NCBI GenBank assembly: GCA_963730735.1
Contig: CAVSSX010000007.1
Location: 558,001 to 622,000 of the forward strand
Direction of reading: 5' to 3'
DNA from: CAVSSX01 sp963730735
GTDB lineage: Bacteria; Actinomycetota; Acidimicrobiia; Acidimicrobiales; RAAP-2
DNA: 64,000 bases
Shown here in pieces: positions 49,626 through 58,613 of the stretch. A model generated the notes under the pieces. The model worked only from the letters and a program-made list of their open reading frames with translations, was not told the origin of the DNA and did no database searches. Every line of letters begins with the position of its first letter. Within the stretch, counting starts at the first letter, position 1. A program made the position numbers and the translations under genes.

Positions 49626-49714
49626 GGTCCGTCGGCCCTCGGTCCCCGAGGGCGCATGCCGCAGTTCCCTCCGGGGTCCGTCGCGGTGCCGTTCTCACAC
49701 CAGCAAGGAATTCC

Positions 49715-50161
49715 GTGCGTACCTTCTCACCCAACGTCAACGAGATCGATCGGGCCTGGCACCTGGTCGACGCCGACGGTCTCGTCCTCGGCCGGTTGGC
49801 CAGCGAGGTCGCCCGGATCCTGCGGGGCAAGCACCAGCCGTTCTACGCCCCCCACGTCGACACCGGCGACCACGTCGTGGTGATCAACGCGGCCAAGGTC
49901 ATCATGACCTCGAACGCCGAGGACAAGTTCGCCTACCGCCACAGCGGCTACCCGGGCGGTCTGAAGCAGCGCAGCTACGCCGACATCATGCTCAACGAGC
50001 CCGACGAGATCATCCGGCGTGCCGTGCGCGGCATGCTGCCCAAGAACACCCTCGGCCGCCAGCAGCTGGCCAAGCTCCGGGTGTACCCGGGCGCCGAGCA
50101 CCCCCACGCCGCCCAGGACCCCCAGCCGCTCGACCTCCCGACGGCCCGTCGGGTCTCCTGA
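49715..50161 (+). CDS. rplM: 50S ribosomal protein L13
   Basis: uL13 of 148 residues, an early 50S assembly protein. WHLVDADGLVLGRLASEVAR, HVDTGDHVVVINAAKVIMT and AVRGMLPKNTLGRQQLAKLR are canonical. The GTG at 49715 gives MRTFSPNVNEIDR; AAGGAA lies just upstream. Confidence 0.98.
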   Translation: MRTFSPNVNEIDRAWHLVDADGLVLGRLASEVARILRGKHQPFYAPHVDTGDHVVVINAAKVIMTSNAEDKFAYRHSGYPGGLKQRSYADIMLNEPDEIIRRAVRGMLPKNTLGRQQLAKLRVYPGAEHPHAAQDPQPLDLPTARRVS

Positions 50162-50181
50162 GCCCGAGAAGGAGCCTCTCC

Positions 50182-50574
50182 ATGCCCGCACCCCTCTCCC
50201 AGACGACCGGCCGGCGCAAGCAGGCCGTGGCCCGGGTCCGCTTCCGTGACGGCGACGGCACCATCACCATCAACAAGCGCACGTTCGAGGACTACTTCCC
50301 CTCGGCCACCCACCGGATGCTGGTGACCGAGCCCCTGCGGGTGACCAACCTCGGCGAGTCCTACTCGATCGACGCCACCATCGACGGCGGCGGCATGTCG
50401 GGCCAGGCCGGCGCCCTGCGCCTGGGCATTGCCCGGGCCCTGATCGGCCTCGACCCCGAGCTGCGCACCGCCCTCAAGCGGGCCGGCCTGCTCACCCGGG
50501 ACGCCCGTGAGAAGGAAAGCAAGAAGTACGGCCTGAAGAAGGCCCGCAAGGCGCCGCAGTACTCGAAGCGCTAA
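50182..50574 (+). CDS. rpsI: 30S ribosomal protein S9
   Basis: uS9 of 130 residues whose C-terminal tail touches P-site tRNA. TTGRRKQAVARVRFRDGDGT, GGGMSGQAGALRLGIARALI and the ending KYGLKKARKAPQYSKR are canonical. AGAAGGAG precedes the ATG. glmM starts 4 nt after the stop. Confidence 0.98.
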   Translation: MPAPLSQTTGRRKQAVARVRFRDGDGTITINKRTFEDYFPSATHRMLVTEPLRVTNLGESYSIDATIDGGGMSGQAGALRLGIARALIGLDPELRTALKRAGLLTRDAREKESKKYGLKKARKAPQYSKR

Positions 50575-50578
50575 GCCG

Positions 50579-51937
50579 GTGGCGCCCGCCCGTTTCGGTA
50601 CCGACGGGATCCGCGGGCACGCCAACGCCGACCTCACCCCGGAGCTGGCGCTCGCCCTCGGCCGGGCCGTGGCCCGGGTCCTCAGCCCGACAGCCGTCCT
50701 GATCGGTCGCGACACCCGACGCTCGGGCCCGCTCCTCCAGGCCGCCCTCTCGGCCGGCCTGGCCACCGAGGGGGTCGACGCCATCGACGTCGGCGTCCTG
50801 CCGACCCCGGGCGTCGCCTACCTGGCCGCCGAGCGGCACCTGCCCGGGGCCGTGGTCTCGGCCTCGCACAACCCGTTCGCCGACAACGGGATCAAGATCT
50901 TCGGGGTCGGCGGGCGCAAGCTCGACCTCGAGGTCGAGGCGGCGGTGGAGGCCGAGCTGGTGGCCCTCCTGGCCGACGCCGACCGACCCCCGGCCCGGCC
51001 GGTAGGTCGCCACGTCGGCGACCTACGGTCCGAGCCGTCGGCCGAGACCGCCTACCGGGACCACCTGGTGGGCTCGGTGGGCCCGACCGCCCTGGCCGGT
51101 CTGACCATCGTCATCGACGCCGCCCACGGGGCGGCCAGTGCCCTGGCCGCCGACGTCGTCGGGGCGTGCGGGGCCACGGTCGTGGCCATGGGGGTCAAGC
51201 CCGACGGGACGAACATCAACCAGGGCGGTGGTTCCACGCACCCCGAGCAGCTGGCCGCCCGGGTGGTGGCCGAGCGGGCCGACCTGGGTCTGGCCCTCGA
51301 CGGCGACGCCGACCGGCTGGTGGCCGTCGACGGCACCGGCACCGTCGTCGACGGCGACGTGCTCCTGGCCCTCTTCGCCCTGGAACTGGCGGACCGGGGG
51401 GCCCTGGCCCACGACACCGTCGTGGTGACCGTCATGACCAACCTCGGCTTCACGGCCGCCATGGCCGAACGGGGCATCTCGGTGGTGTCGACGCCGGTGG
51501 GCGACCGCCACGTGCTGGCCGCCCTCGAGGCCGGTGGCTACTCGTTCGGCGGCGAGGCCTCGGGCCACCTGGTGCTGGCCGACCGGGCGACGACCGGGGA
51601 CGGCCTGCTGGCCGGGCTGGTGCTGGCCGAGCTGGTGGCCCGTCGGGCCACGCCGCTGGCCACCCTCACCGCCGGGCTGGTCGAGCGGGTGCCCCAGGTC
51701 CTGGTGAACGTGCCGGCGGTCGACCCGGCCCGGGTGGTCGAGGCCCCGGCGGTCGAGGCCGCCGTGGCCGACGCCGAGGCGGCGCTCGGGACGACCGGTC
51801 GGGTGCTCTTGCGGCCGAGCGGCACCGAGCCCCTGGTCCGGGTGCTGGTGGAGGCGCCCGAGGAGCCGATGGCGGCCGAGATCGCCGGCCGGCTCTCGAC
51901 CGTGGTCGCCGACGCCCTCGGCCCCTCGGCCGGCTGA
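50579..51937 (+). CDS. glmM: Phosphoglucosamine mutase
   Basis: Converts glucosamine-6-phosphate to glucosamine-1-phosphate for peptidoglycan precursors; 452 residues. The catalytic phosphoserine is in VVSASHNPFADNGIK, the metal loop is LALDGDADRLVAVD, and the sugar-binding GGEASGHLVL and phosphate-binding LLRPSGTEPLVRVLVE follow. It starts FGTDGIRGHANADLTPELAL at the GTG at 50579. Location after rpsI is conserved. Confidence 0.97.
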   Translation: MAPARFGTDGIRGHANADLTPELALALGRAVARVLSPTAVLIGRDTRRSGPLLQAALSAGLATEGVDAIDVGVLPTPGVAYLAAERHLPGAVVSASHNPFADNGIKIFGVGGRKLDLEVEAAVEAELVALLADADRPPARPVGRHVGDLRSEPSAETAYRDHLVGSVGPTALAGLTIVIDAAHGAASALAADVVGACGATVVAMGVKPDGTNINQGGGSTHPEQLAARVVAERADLGLALDGDADRLVAVDGTGTVVDGDVLLALFALELADRGALAHDTVVVTVMTNLGFTAAMAERGISVVSTPVGDRHVLAALEAGGYSFGGEASGHLVLADRATTGDGLLAGLVLAELVARRATPLATLTAGLVERVPQVLVNVPAVDPARVVEAPAVEAAVADAEAALGTTGRVLLRPSGTEPLVRVLVEAPEEPMAAEIAGRLSTVVADALGPSAG

Positions 51938-51967
51938 CCACGGAGCCGTTGCGCCCGGCGGTGCCGG

Positions 51968-51973
51968 TAGCGT
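51968..51973 (+). promoter_or_regulatory. -10 box TAGCGT of acpS
   Basis: TAGCGT is followed by 7 nt and then the ATG at 51981. This leaderless layout also decides the acpS start over the upstream in-frame GTG at 51972, which overlaps the box. Confidence 0.55.
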
Positions 51974-51980
51974 GACCCCC

Positions 51981-52439
51981 ATGGATGGCCTGATCACCGG
52001 CGCCGGCCCGGCCCCGGCCGCGGCAATGGCGGTCCTCGGGGTGGGGGTGGACGCCGTCGAGGTCGACCGCTTCCGGCGGGTGCTGGCCCGCCGCCCCACC
52101 TTGCTCGACCGGCTCTTCACCGAGGCCGAGCGGGCCGACGCCTCGGCCATGGCCGATCCGACGCAACGGCTGGCCGCCCGATTCGCGGCCAAGGAAGCCA
52201 CCATGAAGGCCCTCGGGACCGGCATCGGGGGGTTCGCCCTGCGCGACGTCGAGGTCGTGCGGGCCCCCGGCACCGGCGCCACCTCGGGTGCACCGTCGCT
52301 GCGGCTGTCGGCCGGGGCGGCCCGCCTGGCCGAGCGGCGGGGCGTCGCCCGCTGGCACGTCTCGCTCACCCATACGCACCAGACGGCCATCGCCATGGTG
52401 GTGGCCGAGGGTGTGCCGGCGCCCCCGACCGAGGGCTGA
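51981..52439 (+). CDS. acpS: Holo-[acyl-carrier-protein] synthase
   Basis: Transfers 4'-phosphopantetheine from CoA to acyl carrier protein; 152 residues. VLGVGVDAVEVDRFRRVLAR contains the Mg2+ Asp, and FAAKEATMKALGTGIGGFAL contains the Mg2+ Glu and the catalytic Lys region. VSLTHTHQTAIAMVV is the C-terminal strand. The N terminus is about 20 residues longer than usual if the ATG at 51981 is used; the ATG at 52026 would give the short form. nnrD follows after 5 nt. Confidence 0.93.
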   Translation: MDGLITGAGPAPAAAMAVLGVGVDAVEVDRFRRVLARRPTLLDRLFTEAERADASAMADPTQRLAARFAAKEATMKALGTGIGGFALRDVEVVRAPGTGATSGAPSLRLSAGAARLAERRGVARWHVSLTHTHQTAIAMVVAEGVPAPPTEG

Positions 52440-52444
52440 GGTCG

Positions 52445-53888
52445 ATGCAGCCGGTCGCCACCGTGGCCGAGATGACGGCGGCCGACGCCGCCGCCCTGAC
52501 CTCGGTCACCGAGGCGACGCTCGTCCGCCGGGCCGGGACGGCGGCCGGGCTCCAGGCCCTCGACCTGCTCGGCGGCTCCTACGGGCGTCGGGTGGTGGTC
52601 GTGGCCGGCAAGGGCAACAACGGGGCCGACGGCCGGGTGGTGGCCCGCCTCCTGGCCGCCCGTGGCTGTCGGGTGACCGTGTTCGAGGCCGCCGAGGCCC
52701 CCGCCGTCCTGCCCCCGTGCGACCTGGTGGTCGACGCCGCCTACGGCACCGGCTTCCGGGGGACCTACGAAGCGCCGCAGGTCGCCCCGGGGACCCCGGT
52801 GCTGGCCGTCGACATCCCCTCGGGGGTCGACGGCGACACCGGCCGGGCGGGTGGTCGTCCCCTCCCGGCCACCCGCACGGCGACCTTCGCCGCCCTCAAG
52901 CGCGGCCTGGTCCAGGGCGACGGGGCGGTGCTGGCCGGCGAGGTGCGGGTGCTCGACATCGGGGTGGGCGTCCTCGAGCCCACGGTGGGCCTGGTCGAGG
53001 ACGACGACCTCTCGGCCGACCTCCCGGCCCGGGCGGCCCAGTCACACAAGTGGTCGGCCGCCGTCGGGGTGGTGGCCGGCTCGCCGGGGATGGAGGGGGC
53101 GGCCGCCCTCAGCGCGTCGGGGGCGTCGCACGCCGGCGCCGGCATGGTCCGCCTGGCCGTCCCGGGCACCGAGGGCCGGGAGCACCCCGCCGCCTGGCCC
53201 CGTGAGGCGGTGCGCCGGGCCCTGCCGGCCGAATGGTGGGCCACCGGAGCGATCGAGGCCATCGACCGCTGCCGGGCGGTGGTGGTCGGTCCGGGCCTCG
53301 GTCGCGACGACTCGACCGTGGCGGAGATCCGCCGGGTCCTGGTGGCGGCGACGGCCCCGGTGGTCATCGACGCCGACGCCCTGTTCGCCCTGGGCGACAC
53401 GGCCGCCGCCCGAGCCCTGGTGGCCGAGATGGGGGTGCCGGCCGTGCTCACCCCGCACGACGGCGAGTACCGGGGGCTGGTGGGCGAGGCCCCGGGCCCC
53501 GACCGCATCGCCGCCGCCCAGCGGCTGGCCGACGCCGTGGGCGCCGTCGTCCTCTTGAAGGGCTCGCTCACCGCGGTGGCCGTCCCGGCGGCCGGCGACG
53601 GCCGGGGGAGCTCCCTGACGCTCCCCGGCCAGCCCGGGGTCCTGCTGGCCGACGCCGGGTCGACCCGGCTGGCCACGGCGGGGACCGGCGACGTGCTGTC
53701 GGGGATCATCGGGGCGTTCATCGCCCGCGGACTGCCGGTGGCCACGGCGGCGGCGTTCGGCGCCCACGTCCACGGCCGGGCGGCCGCCGAGGGGCCGGCC
53801 GAGGGCTTGGTCGCCCCGGACCTCCCCGGGCTGGTAGCCAGGTGGTTGAGCGGACGGCGCGAGCACGCGAACGGGAGACGAGGCGTAG
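52445..53888 (+). CDS. nnrD: Bifunctional NAD(P)HX epimerase/dehydratase (3' end frame uncertain)
   Basis: Repairs damaged NAD(P)H hydrates. The N-terminal epimerase (YjeF_N) has VVVVAGKGNNGADGRVVARL and VDIPSGVDGDTG. The C-terminal ADP-dependent dehydratase (ribokinase-like) has VLTPHDGEYRGL, VVLLKGSLTAV and the catalytic TAGTGDVLSGIIGAF. Homology ends at about LPGLVARWLSG (~53850). The literal frame then runs on to 55198 as an Arg/Gly-rich sequence across the whole alr gene, which is not credible. In another frame a TAG at 53886-53888 abuts the alr ATG. The span of 1444 nt is 481 codons plus one base, so one extra base near the end is likely. Confidence 0.9.
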
Positions 53889-55175
53889 ATGGGCTGGCTG
53901 GACCAGATCAAGGCGGGCATGAACGGCCCGACCATGTTGGGCTCCCCCGACCCCAATTCGGCGCCGATCCCGCAGTACCGGGAGGCCTGGGCCGAGGTGG
54001 ACCTGGCCGCCGTCCGCCACAACGTGCGCACCCTGCGCGCCCTGGTCGCCCCGGCGTCCGGCGTGTGCGCCGTGGTGAAGGCCGACGGCTACGGCCACGG
54101 CGCCGTGGACGTCGCCCGGGCGGCCATCGCCGCCCAGGCCATCGGGCTGGCCGTGGCCCTGGTCGAGGAGGCCGTGGAGCTGCGCCAGGCCGGGATCAGC
54201 GCCCCGATCCTCCTGCTCTCGGAGCCACCGCCCGACGCCATGGAGGCGGCGGTGGCCGCCGGCATCCACCCGACCATCTACAGCCCGGGCGGGGTCGAGC
54301 AGGCGGCGCGGGCGGCCCGCAAGCTCGGGGTCCGGCTCAACCTGCACATGAAGGTCGACACCGGCATGCACCGGGTGGGGGCCGACCCCTCCCAAGCCCT
54401 GCCGCTGATGGCGTCGATCAACGACGACCCGGCCCTCCACCTCGAGGGCCTGTGGACCCACCTGGCGGTGGCCGACGGCACCACGGCCGAGGACCGGTCC
54501 TACACGACCGAGCAGCTGGACCGGTTCGACCGGGTGGTGGCCGAGGCCGGCGCCGAGGGCAACCGTCCGGCGGTCCTCCATGCGGCCAACTCGGCCGGGG
54601 CCATCGCCTGGCCCGAGGCTCGCTACAACATGGTGCGCACCGGCCTCAGCATCTATGGGCTGTCGCCCGACCCGCTGCGGTCGGACCCGGCGGCCGTGGC
54701 CGCCCTGGCCGCCGCCGGCGGGCTGCACCCGGTGCTGTCGCTCAAGGCCCGGGTGGCGTCGGTCCGCGAGCTCGACGCCGGCGAGCGCCCCTCCTACGGC
54801 CGGCTCCGGGCCCTGCCCGCCCGCTCGATGGTGGCCACCATCCCGCTCGGGTACGCCGACGGCGTGCCGCGGGGGCTCTTCCACGGGGGGTTCGAGGTCC
54901 TGATCCGGGGCCGACGACGGCCATTGGCCGGGATGGTGACGATGGACCAGATCGTGGTGGACTGCGGCCCCGAGTCGACGGTGGCCGCCGGCGACGAGGT
55001 GGTGCTGCTCGGCCGCCAGGGGGACGACGAGATCACGGCCCACGAGTGGGCCCACTGCCTGGGCACCATCAGCTACGAGGTGCTCTGCGGCATCGGGTCG
55101 CGTGTCCCTCGGATCACCTCGGGGGACAACACCAAGGCGACGGAGGTGCCGTACTCGCCGCCCAACGTGACGTGA
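53889..55175 (+). CDS. alr: Alanine racemase
   Basis: PLP enzyme of 428 residues that makes D-alanine for peptidoglycan. The PLP lysine is in CAVVKADGYGHGAVDVARAA, and ARYNMVRTGLSIYGLSP, TIPLGYADGVPRG and MVTMDQIVVDCG are conserved. The C-terminal domain ends in TISYEVLCGIGSRVPRI, a family signature. An N-terminal extension of about 30 residues (MGWLDQIKAGMNGPTMLGSP) precedes the TIM barrel. It is tightly linked to nnrD. Confidence 0.97.
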   Translation: MGWLDQIKAGMNGPTMLGSPDPNSAPIPQYREAWAEVDLAAVRHNVRTLRALVAPASGVCAVVKADGYGHGAVDVARAAIAAQAIGLAVALVEEAVELRQAGISAPILLLSEPPPDAMEAAVAAGIHPTIYSPGGVEQAARAARKLGVRLNLHMKVDTGMHRVGADPSQALPLMASINDDPALHLEGLWTHLAVADGTTAEDRSYTTEQLDRFDRVVAEAGAEGNRPAVLHAANSAGAIAWPEARYNMVRTGLSIYGLSPDPLRSDPAAVAALAAAGGLHPVLSLKARVASVRELDAGERPSYGRLRALPARSMVATIPLGYADGVPRGLFHGGFEVLIRGRRRPLAGMVTMDQIVVDCGPESTVAAGDEVVLLGRQGDDEITAHEWAHCLGTISYEVLCGIGSRVPRITSGDNTKATEVPYSPPNVT

Positions 55176-55194
55176 GCCGTCGGGTGCCCGCCGG

Positions 55195-56211
55195 ATGAGC
55201 CGGCGGGGAGTGGTCCTGGCATCGGCCACGGCGACCATCGGTGCGGCCGTCGGCGTGGGCTACGCCCTCCAGCGTCGGGCGGCCAACGGCTGGCGGGCCG
55301 ATGCCGAGGACCTGGTCTCGGCGGGCTTCGACCTGCCGTCGGACCTGGTCCACCACGAGGTGCCGGTGAGCGACGGCGGGGCCATCCACGCCGTCGAGCG
55401 CGGCAGCGGTCCGGCGATCGTCCTCCTGCACGGCGTGACGCTCGGGGTCGGCGTCTGGGTGCACCAGCTGGCCGCCCTGGGGGCCACCCACCGGGTGGTG
55501 GCCATCGACCAACGGGGGCACGGGTCGTCGGTGGCCGGCACCGACGGCTACTCGTTCGAGCGGATGGGCGAGGACGTCGTCGAGGTGCTGGCGGCGCTCG
55601 AGGTGACCGACGCCGTCCTGGTCGGGCACTCGATGGGCGGCATGATCGCCCTGACGCTGGCCGTGGCGGGGCACCCGGGCCTCGGGCGTCACGTCGGCGC
55701 CCTGGTGCTGTTGGCCACGGCCGCCGGCCCCCTCCTGCCGTCGCCCCTCGTCCGCCTGGCCGCCGTCGGCGTGCTCGGGGGCGCCGGCCGGGGCCTGCGG
55801 TTCTCCGAGCGCCGGGGGAGGGGGTTGATCCCCCAGCGGGACGTGGCCACCTGGATGTCCCGTTCCAACTTCGGGCTGCGCCCGGACCCGGCCGCCGTGG
55901 AGTACGCCCGCCGTCTGATCACGGCCATGTCGCCCACCGCCATGGCCGGCCTGCTCGGCCCGCTCTTCTCCTACGACGTGCACGACGACCTCTCGACGGT
56001 CGACGTCCCGACCCGCGTGGTGGTGGGGGACCGCGACCTGCTCACGCCGCCGCGGATGGCGGCGGTGCTGGCCGACGGCATCCCCGGGGCCAGCCTCACC
56101 GTCCTCGAGGGCTGCGGCCACCTGCTGATGCTCGAGCAGCCGACGGCCGTCGACGAGGTGCTCGTCGCCGCCTCGTCCTCGGCCGCCACGCCGGCGGCGG
56201 CCGACGGCTGA
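55195..56211 (+). CDS. Alpha/beta-fold hydrolase, membrane-anchored
   Basis: Alpha/beta hydrolase of 338 residues. The N-terminal hydrophobic segment (VVLASATATIGAAVGVGYAL) suggests a membrane anchor or signal. The oxyanion region LLHGVTLGVGVW, DQRGHGSS, the nucleophile elbow VGHSMGGM with Ser, the acid in VVGDRDLLTPP and the His in GCGHLLMLEQP complete a Ser-Asp-His triad. The substrate is unknown. Its position after alr is frequent in actinobacteria, but no specific role is inferred. Confidence 0.9.
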   Translation: MSRRGVVLASATATIGAAVGVGYALQRRAANGWRADAEDLVSAGFDLPSDLVHHEVPVSDGGAIHAVERGSGPAIVLLHGVTLGVGVWVHQLAALGATHRVVAIDQRGHGSSVAGTDGYSFERMGEDVVEVLAALEVTDAVLVGHSMGGMIALTLAVAGHPGLGRHVGALVLLATAAGPLLPSPLVRLAAVGVLGGAGRGLRFSERRGRGLIPQRDVATWMSRSNFGLRPDPAAVEYARRLITAMSPTAMAGLLGPLFSYDVHDDLSTVDVPTRVVVGDRDLLTPPRMAAVLADGIPGASLTVLEGCGHLLMLEQPTAVDEVLVAASSSAATPAAADG

Positions 56212-56250
56212 GCCGGGCGGGCCCCAGGCCGGCGACCGCCCTCCGGCGGG

Positions 56251-56256
56251 TACCAT
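56251..56256 (+). promoter_or_regulatory. -10 box TACCAT of the UDG gene
   Basis: TACCAT is followed by 6 nt and then the GTG at 56263 with no Shine-Dalgarno, a leaderless layout. Confidence 0.55.
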
Positions 56257-56262
56257 GCCCGC

Positions 56263-56838
56263 GTGGCCGACCCCGCCGCACCCCGCACCCTGGCCGAACT
56301 GCGCGACGTGGCCCTCGGCTGCACCCGCTGCCCGCTGGCCGAGGGTCGCACCCAGGTGGTGTTCGGCGTGGGCGACCCGAATGCCGACCTGATGTTCGTG
56401 GGCGAGGGGCCCGGTCGTGAGGAAGACCTGCGCGGTGAGCCCTTCGTCGGCCGCTCCGGCCGCCTCCTCGACCAGCTGCTGGTCGAGGAGCTCGGCTTCG
56501 ACCGTTCGCAGTGCTACATCGCCAACGTCGTGAAGTGCCGGCCGCCGGGCAACCGGGACCCCCTCCCGCTCGAGATCGAGACGTGCCGCCCGTACCTGGT
56601 GGCGCAGATCGAACTGATCGCCCCGGCGGTGATCGTCACCCTCGGCAACTTCGCCGCCCGGCTGCTGCTCGACACCACCGAGGGGATCCGCCGGCTCCGG
56701 GGTCGTGTCCATCCCTACGGCGCCGTCTCGCTGGTGCCCACCTACCACCCGGCCTTCGCCCTACGCTCGGGCGGCACGGTGGTGGCCGAGATGCGGGCCG
56801 ACCTCGTCCGGGCCAAGCGCCTGCTGCCCGCCCGATGA
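56263..56838 (+). CDS. Family 4 uracil-DNA glycosylase
   Basis: Iron-sulfur uracil-DNA glycosylase of 191 residues that excises uracil from DNA. Cysteines C20, C23, C92 and C108 form the 4Fe-4S site (C-x2-C ... C-x15-C). The catalytic motif GEGPGREEDLRGEPFVGRSG (from ~residue 47) and the HPA motif (residues 162-164, YHPAF) are typical of UDG family 4/UdgA. It overlaps tsaE by 4 nt, so the two are coupled. Confidence 0.94.
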   Translation: MADPAAPRTLAELRDVALGCTRCPLAEGRTQVVFGVGDPNADLMFVGEGPGREEDLRGEPFVGRSGRLLDQLLVEELGFDRSQCYIANVVKCRPPGNRDPLPLEIETCRPYLVAQIELIAPAVIVTLGNFAARLLLDTTEGIRRLRGRVHPYGAVSLVPTYHPAFALRSGGTVVAEMRADLVRAKRLLPAR

Positions 56839-57355
56839 CCGAGACCGACCCCACCGCCCCCGCCCCGCTCTGGTCGTGGTCGACCACCTCGGACTCGGCG
56901 GCGGCCACCCGGTCGCTGGCCGAGGCCCTGGCCGTCCGCAGCCGGCCGGGCGACCTGGTGCTGCTCACCGGCGGCCTCGGCGCCGGCAAGACTACGTTCG
57001 CCCAGGGGTTCGCCCGGGGCCTCGGCGTGGTGGGCCCGGTGACCTCGCCGACGTTCACCCTCGTCCGCCAGTACGCCTCGCCGGGGGTGGTCGAAGGGGT
57101 CCAGTACCTGCTGCACGCCGACGTCTACCGCCTCGACTCCCTGGCCGAGGTGGTCGACCTCGGGCTGCCCGAACAACTCGAGGACGGCGCCGTGGCCCTC
57201 ATCGAGTGGGGCGACGTGGCCGAGCCGGTGCTCGGTCCTTCGGCGCTGACCGTGCGGCTGGAGCCGCTGGACGACGACGACCGCCGGCGGCTCACCGTCT
57301 CGGGCCGGGGCCCCGGCTGGGTGGGACGCGGCAGCCGCTCGAGGCCACGTCGTGA
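56835..57355 (+). CDS. tsaE: tRNA t6A synthesis ATPase TsaE (3' end frame uncertain)
   Basis: P-loop ATPase that activates the TsaBD complex for N6-threonylcarbamoyl-adenosine formation. TGGLGAGKTTFAQGFARGLG is the Walker A, with TSPTFTLVRQY, LHADVYRLDS and LIEWGDVAEPVL following. The literal frame runs beyond tsaB's start to 57872 as Arg-rich sequence. Another frame gives the ending QPLEATS and a TGA at 57353-57355 that overlaps the tsaB GTG in the usual GTGA arrangement. A one-base deletion (or two-base insertion) near 57320-57340 is the simplest explanation. All catalytic parts lie upstream. Confidence 0.9.
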
Positions 57356-58104
57356 AGCTGCTCGGGATCGAGACGGCCACCGAGCTGGTCGGGGTGGCCG
57401 CGGCCGACACCGAGGCCGGGCCGGGCGCCGTGGCCTCGGTCTGGGTGACCGGCCGCCGCCGACACACCGAGTCCCTGACCCCGGCCATCGACCACCTGCT
57501 GCACCAGCTCGGCTGGACGTTGCCCGACATCGACGGCCTCGCCGTCGATATCGGGCCGGGTCTGTTCACCGGACTGCGGGTCGGGGTGGCGACGGCCAAG
57601 GGCCTGGCGCTCGGCCTCGGCGTCGGCCTGCTCGGGGTCACCAGCCTCGACGTGCTGGCCGAGGCGGCGCTCGAGGGCGGCTGGCCCGGCGAGGTGCTCG
57701 CCGTCGTGGACGCCCGGCGCAGCGAGGTGTTCGCCGCCCGCTACCGGCCGGGCGGACCGGCCGGGCCCGAGCAGCTGGCCCCACCGACCCTGTTCACGCC
57801 GGCCGACCTGGTGGCGGCGCTCGCCGAGGACTGGGCGCCAGAGGTCGCGAGGCCGCTGCTGGCCGTCGGTGACGGGGCCCTGCGGTACCGGGGCGAGCTG
57901 GCTGCGGTCGCCGGCCTCACGCTGGCCGGTCCCTCGCTGGGCCCGCCCCCGCCGCCGGCGCTCGTGTCGGTGGCCGCCCGACGACTGGCGGCCGGGGCCG
58001 AGCTGTCGGCGCCGGCTGGGGTCGAGCCGCTGTACCTGCGCGACGCCGACGCCAAGATCAACTGGGTCCAGCGCCACCCGCCGGCGGGCGAGGCGGCCTC
58101 GTGA
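57352..58104 (+). CDS. tsaB: tRNA t6A synthesis scaffold TsaB
   Basis: Protein of 250 residues of the ASKHA fold that pairs with TsaD in t6A synthesis. LGIETATELVGVAAADTEAG at the start, RRHTESLTPAIDHLLHQLGW, and the family motif IGPGLFTGLRVGVATAKGLA are clear. The GTG at 57352 overlaps the predicted tsaE stop, and its stop overlaps rimI by 4 nt. Confidence 0.95.
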   Translation: MKLLGIETATELVGVAAADTEAGPGAVASVWVTGRRRHTESLTPAIDHLLHQLGWTLPDIDGLAVDIGPGLFTGLRVGVATAKGLALGLGVGLLGVTSLDVLAEAALEGGWPGEVLAVVDARRSEVFAARYRPGGPAGPEQLAPPTLFTPADLVAALAEDWAPEVARPLLAVGDGALRYRGELAAVAGLTLAGPSLGPPPPPALVSVAARRLAAGAELSAPAGVEPLYLRDADAKINWVQRHPPAGEAAS

Positions 58105-58613
58105 CGCCGTCGCTCAGCCTCGGCAACATGCACCGCCGCGACCTGAAGGCGGTCATGGTCATCGAGCACGAGGTGTACCCCGAGCCGTGGAGCCAGGCGA
58201 TCTTCAACTCCGAGCTGGCCCTGCGCAAGGGGCGGGCCTACCGGGTGGCCAAGGTGGGCCGGACGATCGCCGGCTACTTCGGCCTGATGCTGGTGGAGGA
58301 CGAGGCCCACGTCACCACGATCGCCGTGTCGCCGGAGTTCCAACGTCAAGGGGTGGCCACCGAGCTGCTCCTCGACGGGGCCCGGATCGCCCTGGACGCC
58401 GGCTGCCGGCACCTGTCGCTCGAGGTGGCGGCGAGCAACGAGCGGGCCCAAGCCCTCTACCGGCGCTTCGGCTTCGCCCCGGTGGGCGTGCGCAAGGGCT
58501 ACTACCCGATCACCGGGGAGGACGCCTACGTGATGTGGGCCTACGACATCAACACCCCGGCCTACGCCGAGCGGCTGGCCAACATCGAGGCCGCACTACG
58601 CTCCCGGACGTGA
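58101..58613 (+). CDS. rimI: Ribosomal protein S18-alanine N-acetyltransferase RimI
   Basis: GNAT enzyme of 170 residues between tsaB and tsaD, its conserved location. IAVSPEFQRQGVATELLLDG is the acetyl-CoA loop; LEVAASNERAQALYRRFGFA and VRKGYYPITGEDAYVMWAYD are typical of RimI. It overlaps tsaB (GTGA) and tsaD (GTGA) by 4 nt each. Confidence 0.95.
   Translation: MTPSLSLGNMHRRDLKAVMVIEHEVYPEPWSQAIFNSELALRKGRAYRVAKVGRTIAGYFGLMLVEDEAHVTTIAVSPEFQRQGVATELLLDGARIALDAGCRHLSLEVAASNERAQALYRRFGFAPVGVRKGYYPITGEDAYVMWAYDINTPAYAERLANIEAALRSRT

Noticed and set aside
53889..55198. Reading the nnrD frame to 55198 as a 917-residue protein
   Set aside because: The extra part is out-of-frame alr sequence. 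Alr itself is complete with its PLP lysine.
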